Shown in pieces: positions 23,640 through 33,800 of a stretch of 64,000 nucleotides of DNA. The stretch covers positions 179,905 through 243,904 of the forward strand of contig SWDT01000275.1 of assembly GCA_009193035.1 (NCBI GenBank). Direction: 5' to 3'. The translations under genes and the position numbers were made by a program. The notes under the pieces were generated by a model, which made no database searches, was not told the DNA's origin, and saw nothing but the letters and a program-made list of their open reading frames with translations. This DNA comes from Halicephalobus mephisto. Its lineage: Eukaryota > Nematoda > Chromadorea > Rhabditida > Panagrolaimidae. Position 1 is the stretch's first letter. Each line of letters starts with the position of its first letter.

Positions 23640-24724
23640 GAATAAAGATTAGTAATATTCTTCTTATTTTTATTATAATAAGAAAATCGAAAAAAGGAAA
23701 AAGTGCAAAAAAGAAGGAATTTACTGTGACCGGGTCAAGGGCCGATTGACCTGAACCAGGCCAAGAGCTCTAGACGGATCTTATCTGTCTTCGTGAGACA
23801 TCGGGTTTCTGATTGCATTTTCATTCATGTCTACTGTTGTCTGTCTAGGGCAAAAAAGAAACTAAAAAAACAAAAAATTTCAATCAGTAAATTGTCGTTT
23901 TTAAAATAAAGTAATTCTACAGTAATTTTGTAATTTAATTTTTATCTTCGTCTATTACTGTATATTTAACGAAAAAAAATTTTTAAATTTAAAAAATTAA
24001 ATTTTAACTAATAAATTATAATTTTCTAAAATAAAGTAATTCTACAGTAATTTTGTAATTTAATTTTTATCTTCGTCTATTACTGTATATTTAAGGTAAA
24101 AAAATTTAAAAAATATAAAAATTAATTTTTTTGAAAATTAAAAAATTATAAAAATTTATTTTTTTTTAAATTTAGAAATTATAAAAATTAAATAATTTTT
24201 CTACAGTAATCTAATGGTTAAATTTTTGCTTATGATTGTAGTTGTCTGTCTGAGATAAATGTAAAATTGTAAAAAATATATTAAACTTAATATTAATAAG
24301 TAAATTATTCAATTACAGTAATGAGGGAAATTTCCGACTTTTTTTTGTATTTTTGTCTAGAAAAAATAAAATTATAAAAAATATTTTTAAAAAATGGATT
24401 TGCTCAAAGTGGTCTTCTGGAACTATGTGCTGTGGTACAAGGCAGATTTTTGAGACTTTATTTTTTGAACTTCTTTATTCTGAAAGATCTATAAAATCCA
24501 AAAAAACAAAAAATAATAATTTAAAAAAATTAATAATATAAATAATAATAAATATAAATATAATAATAAATAATAATAAATATAATAATTAAATTAATAA
24601 TCAATAATAAATAAAAAATAATCAGTAAAATAACTAACAAAATTAATAATAAATAATAATTGCTAGATCTTGGTGAACTGATGTGGTTGTGTAAGGGATA
24701 TGAGTTTTTTATTTATCCGTACAA
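23640..24724. other. AT-rich interval with short duplications
   Basis: No gene. A block reading TTCTACAGTAATTTTGTAAT is present twice (about 23912 and 24038) with its following 40 bp. 24500-24660 is an AAT/ATA microsatellite. A small GC-richer patch at 23728-23830 is unexplained. Confidence 0.5.
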
Positions 24725-25155
24725 TAATAAGATTAAACACAATAATCATATATATATCGATTAATTAATCAACAGTTGGTTAATTATATATGTACAGTAT
24801 GTCCTCTATCCAGTACTTGGGATATTTCCCTTCGAGATCTGGTTTACTTATACAGTAGCCAGTTCATACATTAATATAATAAAGATTAAACAGAATAATC
24901 ATATACAGTTGACTCTCGATTTTACGTAATTTTTTTCGGTGTCGGTAAAATTTCCTTTAAAATAACGTAAATTAATTCTTGATTTAACGTAATTCTTGTC
25001 CGGTCCCTTGGATTACGTTATATTGAGAGTCGACTGTATATCGATTAATTAATCAGCACTTGGTCTGTCGTATACAGTATATCCTCTGTCCAGTACTTGG
25101 GATATTTCCCTTCGAGATCTGGTTTACTTATACAGTAGCCAGTTCATACAGCGAT
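24725..25155. repeat. Tandem duplication split by a MITE
   Basis: Two copies of a ~150-bp unit (first about 24725-24875, second about 24876-25155). Both contain TCGATTAATTAATC and the block CCAGTACTTGGGATATTTCC, and they end AGCCAGTTCATACA. The second copy is interrupted by the 131-bp MITE at 24906-25036, so the first copy shows the unoccupied site. Confidence 0.8.
24906..25036. mobile_element. Tigger/pogo-like MITE, 131 bp
   Basis: The left end CAGTTGACTCTCGATTTTAC matches the inverted right end CAGTCGACTCTCAATATAAC, and similarity extends through ACGTAAT. It is inserted in a TA-rich target (TATA on both sides), as expected for Tc1/mariner/pogo elements. It is too short to code, so non-autonomous. 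An internal copy of the GATTTAACGTAAT motif lies at about 24981. Confidence 0.85.
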
Positions 25156-25529
25156 GTAATAATAATTCTCTAAAGCAGCTGCCTTCATACAGCAATGGGT
25201 TTCCTTCTACCGTAACCTCAGGGATTATCGTGGTAGGAGTTAGTTTATGTCTTGTGTCGATGTACATACTGTCGGGAAGAAAAGACCAAATTTGAATACC
25301 GTATTCTCGGATGAGAACACAGATAACTGCGCTGTCTAATATATTTATTTCGAAATATTTATGATATATATTAATACAGCAAAAACAAAATTGTTGGGAC
25401 CAGTTAATTTCTATCGTTTGTGGTATCTCAATCCGCGTTGCCTGACTCTCGCAGGTCCTAATGCAAGATTATGAAATCCACAAAGATATCTAAGAAATCA
25501 GGGTGTCATCCTTAATTATTGCCTATTCT

Positions 25530-26324
25530 GTGCACAAAAAAAGTTTAACTTTTGACACAGTAACAAATGCAAATCGTCAATATTATTTATAATTTCCGTC
25601 ACAAATATCAAATATTCGTGAAAAATGTAACAATTGTGTCACATTTTGCAATTTTTAAAAAACTAAAAGTTGCATTTTTTGTGTAGAAATTTTGGATAGT
25701 GTTTATTTCAAACTCAAATTAGGGTTTTCTAGTCACTATCCAAAAATAACTTCAATATACAAAAAAGTAACTTTTGATCAAGTAACAATTGCGAAATGTA
25801 ACGAAATAGTAACGATTTGCAATTTTTAAAAAACCAAAAGTTACTTTTTGTAGAAATTTTGGATAGTGTTTATTTCGAACTCAAATTAGGATTTTCTAGT
25901 CACTATCCAAAAACAGCTCCAGTACACAAAAAATTTTTGGTTTAGTAAAAATTGCGAAATAGTGACGATTTGCATTTGTTACTAGATCAAAAGTTACGTT
26001 TTTTGTGTAGAAATTTTGGATAGTGTTTATTTCAAACTCAAATTAGGATTTTCTAGTCACTATCCAAAAACAGCTCCAATACACAAAAAATTTTTGGTTT
26101 AGTAAAAATTGCGAAATAGTGACGATTTGCAATTTTTAAAAAACTAAAAGTTGCATTTTTTGTGTAGAAATTTTGGATAGTGTTTATTTCAAACTCAAAT
26201 TAGGATTTTCTAGTCACTATCCAAAAACAGCTCCAATACACAAAAAATTTTTGGTTTAGTAAAAATTGCGAAATAGTGACGATTTGCATTTGTTACTAGA
26301 TCAAAAGTTACGTTTTTTGTGTAC
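25530..26324. mobile_element. Inverted-repeat element with four internal hairpin units
   Basis: The ~50-bp left end (GTGCACAAAAAAAGTTTAAC...) is an imperfect inverted copy of the right end, and both contain AGTAACAAATGCAAATCGTC. Inside are four direct units starting at 25686, 25853, 26010 and 26167 (period about 157). Each folds on the arms TTTTGGATAGTG and CACTATCCAAAA. There is no coding capacity. It is probably a non-autonomous DNA transposon. A target duplication is not clear. Confidence 0.65.
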
Positions 26325-28465
26325 GTATGAAATGTGTCCAAAAATCATCAAGGCAAGTCGTTATTTTTAAAAAACTTTATCGAATTGATTTATTTATTTT
26401 CACAAACACTCGGCGAAAAACAAACTGTACACAAAAAGGACAAAGATTATAATTCAATTATAATTTTTAATTAAAAATTAATCTTGAGACCAACTGAATT
26501 CGACCCTATCTTTAGGAATTACAGTATGCCAAGAAATTTTGGAATCATTAAATAACTTATTTCATCATACAGTAATAACGAAACACTGTAGATTCTTGGA
26601 TCCTGCTCAAGGAGACCTACAATTTAAGTTATCCAAGAATACTGTATACAGTATACTTTGAAACCTACGGCGGGAAATTTAAATTTAAAAAAACTAAATT
26701 TAGAAATTTTTATTTAAAAAAATTTGGATTTTTAAAAAATTATAAATTTAGAAATTTTCACTTTAAAAAGACTCGAATTTTTAAAAAAACCAAATTTAGA
26801 CATTTTTACTTTCAAAAAATTTGGATTTTTAAAAAATTATAAATTTAGAAATTTTTACTTTTAAAAAAATTTGAATTTTCGGTTTTAATTTCTGAAGTAG
26901 AAGATGCATGAAACTCCTTATTAGCTTACTGTAGGTCTTAATTGAGGGGATTTTAATGGCCTACAGTACTTTTATATTACTGCATAACAAACTAAATTGT
27001 AAGTAATAATTCCAAAATCACAGACAATGCTGTATGTAATTCAAATATGAATTCACTAATTTGTTAGTTCTACTGTAGTTTCCATTATTCCAAATGTACA
27101 CAGTACACAGGGCCTTCGGCATTTTTAAAATTTTTTCGATCAAGACCAGAACTGTCGATTTTTCAGAATTTTCAATTTTAAAAAATTTCAAAAATTTCGA
27201 AATTTTTAAATTTTTTTATTTTCGAATTTAAATTTTTCTATTTTCGAATTTTATTTTTTGTATTATCAAAAATGACCGTCAGAATTCAAGATCGAGATTT
27301 GGATTTTTATACTGAGATACGAGGTTACTTTGGATTCGAAAAATCCACATAAGTTCAAACCATCAATTTAGGTAAGACAGACTTTCGAAATAGATGAAAT
27401 TCACAAATGTTGTTTTAGAACGAAAAGTTCAAATTTTGATGAAGAACTTTAATAATCAAGTTTAAAAAAAATTTCGATATCGAATTCTGAACTTCAAGAT
27501 CTCATCCTCAAAGTTCGACTGTGGACTTTGGAAGCATAAAGTTCAGATTTTAATGTTCAACTTTGACTATGGTTTTTGATAAACATTTTGATGTTCAACT
27601 TTGATGATGAACTTCAACAATGTAAGTCTCAGATTTCGATTTTGAATTTTGACTATTAATTTTAATAAAGATTTTGATATTCAACTTTGACTATGACCTT
27701 TAATAAGATCTTATTTTCAAACTTTAATGATTAAATTTGATTATCTAAACCTCAAATTTCGATTTTGAATTTTGACTATTAATTTTAATAAGATCTTATT
27801 TTCAAGCTTTAATGATTAAATTTGATCATCTGAACCTCAAATTTCGATTTTGAATTTTGACTATTAATTTTAATAAGATCTTATTTTCAAACTTTAATGG
27901 TTAAATTTGATCATTTAAACCTCAAATTTCGATTTTGAATTTTGACTATTAACTTTGACTATGATATTTAATAAGACTTTGATTTCGGACTTTAATCATG
28001 AACTTTAACAAAGATTTCGATGTCGAATTTTGAGCTTCAACTTTGGTTATTTAAACTTCGGATTTCGACCTTGGATTCTGATTGTTAACTTTGATAAAGA
28101 CCTCAATCTCAGATTTTGACGATTGACTTTGATAAAACAAATCCTTTGATTTTTAAACTCGAAATTGGATCTGAAAGTTCGAAATCGATAGTTCTGATCA
28201 AGACACAATGTTTTTTTCCCGCGCAAAAAAGAAAAAAAACAAAAAGAAGGGTCGAATGAAAGAAAAAAAATTGTTTAACATGTTTCAAAAAAGAAAAATA
28301 AAGAAAGATCGAATTTTACCGGGAACATTGCCCGTTGATCAAAGTAAAACCGGCACAACAAACTTCATCGCAATTTTCTAATTGGATTTTTTCACTGAAA
28401 AAAATTATTTAAATATAATTTTTAAATTTAAAATTACATTTTACATTGAACATTTCTCAAGAGAG
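26325..28465. other. AT-rich interval with local tandem repeats
   Basis: No gene. 26670-26890 has repeated AAATTTAGAAATTTT blocks. 27700-27960 has three copies of an 85-bp unit centred on AAGATCTTATTTTCAA (27705, 27790, 27875). 27420-28170 is filled with variations on AACTTTGA and ATTTCGATTTTG. Confidence 0.5.
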
Positions 28466-28467
28466 AA

Positions 28468-28566
28468 AGGAACCCGACACAAGCCCCGTCTTCGGCCCGT
28501 TTCCTGGGGCAGACCCCTCTGCACGGGGCCCGGTTACAGACCTCAGTTTCCGAGTCACTACCTCTG
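28468..28566. other. Isolated GC-rich island
   Basis: About 100 bp rich in G and C inside very AT-rich DNA, with several short complementary blocks (GGGGCAG/CTGC, GGGCCC). No protein frame or known RNA was recognised. Confidence 0.35.
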
Positions 28567-28639
28567 AAAAAGTTTCAAATTATTTTTCATAATTACATTG
28601 GAAAAGAAAAAATAGTTTTTGTTATGAAATTATCTCAAT

Positions 28640-28918
28640 GAAAATTTTTCACTCGAAACAAGTGCAAATTTTCCATTCAAGACAGGGGTAAATTTTCCAT
28701 TCAAGACAGAGGTAAATTTTCCACTCGAGACAGGGGCAAATTTTCCATTCAAGACAAGTGCAAATTTTCTATTTGAAACAGAAGCAAATTTTCCATTCGA
28801 AACAGGGGTAAATTTTCCATTCGAAACAGGGGTAAATTTTCCATTCAAGACAAGTGCAAATTTTCCATTTAAAATAAGGGTAAATTTTTCATTTAAAATA
28901 AGGGTAAATTTTAGCGAA
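28640..28918. repeat. 24-bp minisatellite, about 11-12 copies
   Basis: Tandem copies of a unit like AAATTTTCCATTCAAGACAG followed by GGGT. Because 24 is a multiple of 3, the minus strand stays open for 72 codons, giving a false repeat protein. Units vary at two or three positions (CAAGAC/CGAAAC, GGGGT/AGTGC). Confidence 0.85.
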
Positions 28919-29660
28919 GGTGATTTTGTGAGAATGCAGTCATAATTATTAAAAATTAAAAATAAACTTTTTTATAAAATGGTCCTGAAAAGAATTTTTG
29001 AAATTTCTTAAAATTAAATTTAAAATTCCGTTTTTGAATGAATATATCGTATTTAATCATATATTGTAAAAATCAAACTTTTCTGAAAAATGGTTTCAAA
29101 GTAAAATTTTAGGAATTTTTAAAAACTAAAATAATTCAAAATTTCGATCTTGTTTGATTATTTCGTAATTAATTTTTTCAAATATATTTTTAAACAAATT
29201 TGGGAAAATTCAGCATTCATAAAATAATTAATTTCCTACTTTTCGAAATTAAAAGTTATATATGAAATTATTAATGAAAATGTAAAAAATCAAAATTTTA
29301 AAATTCTTCGTTAAAAACGATTTTTTTGTAAAAAAAATTTAAAATAATAGTTCCCTAATTTTTGATTTAACGATTTCAGCGCAGAATACATAATGTTAAA
29401 TGACACGATCCCTCTGGCGGTTTCGATTTGACGAACCTAGATGTGACTGCGGACAAAAAGTTAGTTGTGACGTAACAAGTGAAGGGTAAGTGCACCGGAA
29501 ACAGTAATTTACGAAGAACAGCTTCAGTGCATTTTGATTGTTTAATGATTTTTGGTTTTCTGGTTAAGGTCAAAGAACTTTTTGCTGGTGTACGGGTAGT
29601 ATTCGTAAATATGATTTAGAAAACTTGAGTTCGAATTTCGATCAAAAAGGTATATAATTG
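28919..29660. other. Intergenic, nothing recognised
   Basis: AT-rich to 29360, then 300 bp of more mixed composition. No supported gene, repeat or RNA. Confidence 0.4.
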
Positions 29661-29667
29661 AGAATTC

Positions 29668-29852
29668 GGGTTCTTTGCTAGTGCAGTGGCTAGAATCTGC
29701 GACTAGCATCCGAGACTGTCGCTCGAAAGGCGTGAGTTCAATCCTCGGTCGGAAAATTTTATTTTCTTGAACTTGGATTCATCGGTAGTGCAGTGGGTAG
29801 TATCCACGACTATCACTCAAAAGAGCCGGGTTCAAGTCCCGATCAAAAAACA
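29668..29852 (+). repeat. Two tRNA-like repeat units left of the Merlin element
   Basis: A boxes TAGTGCAGTGG lie at 29679-29689 and 29786-29796, 107 bp apart. B boxes lie near 29735 and at 29829-29839 (GGTTCAAGTCC). The second unit has the tRNA-like 43-nt A-B spacing; the first has 56. Neither folds as a complete tRNA. Confidence 0.6.
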
Positions 29853-29863
29853 ATATTTCCGAG

Positions 29864-30630
29864 GGTACTTTCCCGTTAGCTGACCGCATCCTCTCGAAAC
29901 GAAAATTCTTTTGGCGCGCTTTAACCTATTTTTAAAAATTTCTCTCGATATTTAATGCTTTCTTTCAATTTTCCTTCTCCTACGCTCTGCACATTCAAAG
30001 AAAAATACTACTACAAGTTCCTACAGAGGAATAACATGTTGATAGATGTGTGCAAAAGTCGATAGTTCACTTCCATTTTCTTCTATCAATAGAGAAGTTG
30101 TAATTAAAATAAGGATTCATCTATTTCAACAATCATACCAGGTTCTCCTATTTTCCTTCTCTTTTGCGTAGAGATTCTGCACAAATTTCTCGCAATGCTG
30201 CGTTCCACACCACTGGTGTGGATTTACTCATGCCAAGTTCTTCTATACAATTATTAATGGAGGATCATTCTCGAGACCAAAAATAAATTAGTCGAATAAT
30301 AGTAAGAAAAGGTAAACGCGTGCCTTTTAGTCATGTATTATTACGCAAACTAATACTAGTTCTATAAGTACTTTTACAACAACGCCAATGTCCTTTATTA
30401 ATGTCCAGAGACTATGACCGTTTAAACAGAACTTTTGTCTATGGAGCACACCACGGTCTTGTAAGAAGTATATTGCGTCTTTTTCTGTACTTGGGAGTTC
30501 AAATAACTTCATCCTGATAAGAAAATGGAAGAAAAACGTTAAATAATAAGAAAAACATTTAAAGTAGGCTAAAAGCGCGCCAAAAGAATTTTCGTTTCGG
30601 GAGGATGCGGTCGGCTAACGGGAAAGTACC
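29864..30630. mobile_element. Merlin-family DNA transposon relic (767 bp)
   Basis: Terminal inverted repeats of about 70 bp start GGTACTTTCCCGTTAG on the left, with the exact complement on the right. The element is flanked by a perfect 8-bp direct repeat TTTCCGAG (29856-29863 and 30631-30638), taken as the target duplication. Ends starting GG with an 8-9 bp duplication are typical of Merlin (IS1016/ISXO2-like) elements. The interior carries a broken transposase of that type. The element is shorter than an autonomous copy, so internally deleted. Confidence 0.85.
30148..30512 (-). pseudogene. Merlin (ISXO2-like) transposase fragment
   Basis: Minus-strand frames inside the transposon match the N-terminal half of ISXO2-like transposases. 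The first 60 codons contain IYFLQDRGVLHRQKFCLNGH, the zinc-ribbon region. Further on, LIYFWSRE and then CIEELGMSKSTPVVWNAALR resemble the family's I-Y-x-W and helix-turn-helix segments. In-frame stops occur after WSRE and after REGK. The DDE catalytic core is missing, so it cannot make a working enzyme. Confidence 0.75.
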
Positions 30631-30644
30631 TTTCCGAGTTAATT

Positions 30645-30815
30645 TTCGTCAGTAGTGCAGTGGGTAATATCCACGGCTATCACTAATGATACCCAAGTTC
30701 GGTTCTCGGTGGGGAAGCCATACAGTCTGACAGTGACTTTTTTGCTAGTGCGGTAGGTAGTGTCCGTGATTAGCGCCCACGATACCCAGGTTCGGTTTTT
30801 AGTGCGGGGTAAATC
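30645..30815 (+). repeat. Two tRNA-like repeat units right of the Merlin element
   Basis: A boxes are at 30653-30663 (TAGTGCAGTGG) and about 30746 (TAGTGCGGTAG). B-box-like sequences are near 30695 and 30789, again 42-43 nt downstream. The T-loop motif is GTTCGG rather than GTTCGA, a shared derived change. Confidence 0.55.
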
Positions 30816-30871
30816 CTAAGCTGAGAAGATTAATATTAAAAGACTTAAAATAGGGGGGTTTGGCATATGGA

Positions 30872-33800
30872 TCACATGTTAGAAATTAGTACTGACAAAC
30901 AGTAAGCGTTGGGTGGATGACATTGACGGGTTCTTCGTCGAGTTCCACAAGAACCACAAGAAGCAGTACATGAGGACCAAGATTGCCAATTTTGCCACTG
31001 ACCAGTATGAGGAATGGCCCGGACCTGTGCCTGGAACCCCTTTCCCCCTCGGTAGAAGGACCGGAAAAGGACCAGCATGTCTTCTGTGGCCGACACTATT
31101 GGAGTCTGAGGTGTCCCGAAACAGCAGTATCTGGAAATTTAAAAATTTAAAGTAATTTTAAAATAAAAATTTGTAATTAAAATTCAAAAAATAAAAAATA
31201 ATTGAAATTTAAAAAAATTGAAAATATAATTAAAATTTAAAAATTATAATTGAAATTTAAAAAGTTATAATTGAAATTTAAGAATTTAAAGTTATAACTA
31301 ACCTCATTCCTGTGTTAGCGAAATCTGTGGAATTTCTGATTTCGACGTAATCCATGCAGAGGGAATGTCTGATTTTACAGTACATTTCAAATTCCCCGAA
31401 AAATTGTAATTGTACATGTTGGCCTGGAGGAGCGACCAGAAGCCAGGAGCATTCTTGACCTTCTCTGAATTCTGCGGGATATCCGGGAGAAGATATCTTA
31501 GTCCAAGTTGATCCAACTTGGATTCTACCTCCGCAATCAGCACCGTAACCAGGCATTACTTGTTCGCAAAATTGTCCTGTAAATCCATCGGGACATCTGC
31601 AACGGTCGCATTTTCTGGGGTCGGTGTAGCCCCCCCGTTGACAGGGTAGTTTTCTAGGACAGGTGTTTTTACAGTAAATGTTGTTCATCAACCGGATGTC
31701 GTTGAAGGATAATTGGTCTCTTTGGCCTATGGTCCTTTGGTAGTCACTTATGAACGTGTTCATCGTGAACAAATCGTCATATTTCGCGAATGCTTTACTT
31801 CTAAAAATTTCGAAAATTACGTTTATTTTAAAAATAAAAAAAACCTATAATGCATGATGCTACCGTAATCATACGGTACCCCTCCGTTGTCGACATCTGC
31901 GGGCTGTTCCTTCAAAAATTGACCTTTACTGTCCCTGTCGATGTTCTCCCATCTGACTCTGACGTAGTAGTCCCTGTCAGGACGACTCTGTTCGTGCCAG
32001 AACCCCAGGGCATGTGCGACTTCATGAGCAATCACGCCCAACTGAAAAATATTTTTTTCGATAATCACGTCAAAAATCAAAGAATCTTTAATTTGGATGA
32101 TATTCGTTAAGTCATTAATCACAGTTGACCTCTGTTTTGAACTTTCAAAATCGAAAATGGAATTGATTTCAAAACAATTCAAAAAATCAAAAATTCTAAA
32201 GTTTAATTTTATTTATTTTTTAAAATTAGAAAATTTTTAAACTATTTCGAAATAATTAAAATTCAAAAAATCAAAAATTTTAAAGTTTAATTTTATTTAT
32301 TTTTTAAAATTAAGAAATTTCTAAATTATTTCGAAATAATTAAAATTCAAAAAATCAAAAATTTTAAAGTTTAATTTTATTTATTTTTTAAAATTAGAAA
32401 ATTTTCAATTTCGAATTTAAAAAATCAGAAATTCCGAAACAATTTCGAATTAGTTCGAGTTCAAAAAATCAAGAATTTTAAAGTTTAATTTTCTTGATTC
32501 TAAAAAATTGAAGATTTTGAATTTCAATTAAATTAATCTTATTCAAAAATTAGAATTTTTAAAATTAATATTTTTGTGTCGAAATCTGTATAGCAATCAA
32601 TATTAAAGTTAAGTTTGATTTTAACGCATTTGTTGGATAAGTCGACCAAACGTTGCGAGCAAATTGCGGATTTATTTTTGACTTTGATTTCGACCTATTT
32701 GCAAGAATATTGCGCGCAACCTGCAGATTTATTTTTGATTTTGATTTCGACATCGATCTGTCTAAACATTGCACGCAACTTGCGAATTTAATTTTGATAC
32801 CGACTTCGAATTTGATTGATTTTGAGAAAAATTAAAACATACTCTGATGCATTCTGGAGCTAGAGACACAAATTGGGGTTCTCCTAGTGGATGTTTCCCG
32901 ACGTTGCTGGCACATCCATCGACGTCGGTGAAGACGATCCGACTTCCCTTCGGTTCATCATCTCTTCTTTCGAAATTTAAACAAGTAATATTATGCCAAT
33001 GTTCCAGAGCCAGTTCGATCACTCTTTGTTCCCTCAGGGCTAAAAAATAAAATTTTTTAAAAAATTTAGAGATTATAATTTTTTTTCAAATTTAGAAGTT
33101 TTTATTTTTTTTCAAATTTAGGAATTTTTATTTTTTTTAAATTTAGAAGTTTTTATTTTTTAATTCTTACTGTGTGATCCATCAAAACTGTAGATAATCG
33201 GACGTTTCGGATCCCATCTTCGTACTTTTGATCCGATAAATTTTCTCTTTACTCTGTGTAATCCTTCTGAAGTCGCGGCCGTGTAGATGCCTTCTGCCTG
33301 ATCCGGGGTTAGTATAATATCACCTATAAATTACTTTTAATTTTTTATAAATTATTTTTAAATTTTTATAAATTACTTTTAAATTTTTCATTTTTTTTAA
33401 ATTTAGTTTTTTTTAAATATTTTTTTTATTTTTTAAGATTTTTATAAATTTTATTGTTTTTAAAGTTGTCCATTTTTATAAATTCTAATTTTTTTAAATT
33501 ATTAATTCTTGTAAATTTTATTTTTCCAAATTTATTGATTTTCACAAATTGTCTTTTTCAAAACAGGTTCCGAAGATTCGCCTTGAGACAATTTCGCAAA
33601 AATATTTATTTTTAATAGTACAATTATGGCTGGATCCTTGAAGAGTCACATAATTGTTCAATTTTACGCTTTTTGGATCTCAACTGGAAAGTTTCAAAAT
33701 TTATGTCAAGACAATTTTGTAAAAAAATAGTTTTTAATTTTTAGAATAATGTAATTACATCCTTGCAGAATCGCAAAAATAAAATTTTTTACTTCTGGGT

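Noticed and set aside
28630..28848. 72-codon minus-strand repeat protein with NGKFTPVS units
   Set aside because: Created by a 24-bp minisatellite whose unit is a multiple of three. No signal peptide, splice context or upstream gene structure.
31850..32110. Plus-strand frames antisense to the astacin catalytic exon
   Set aside because: Shadow of the minus-strand exon encoding the zinc-binding site.
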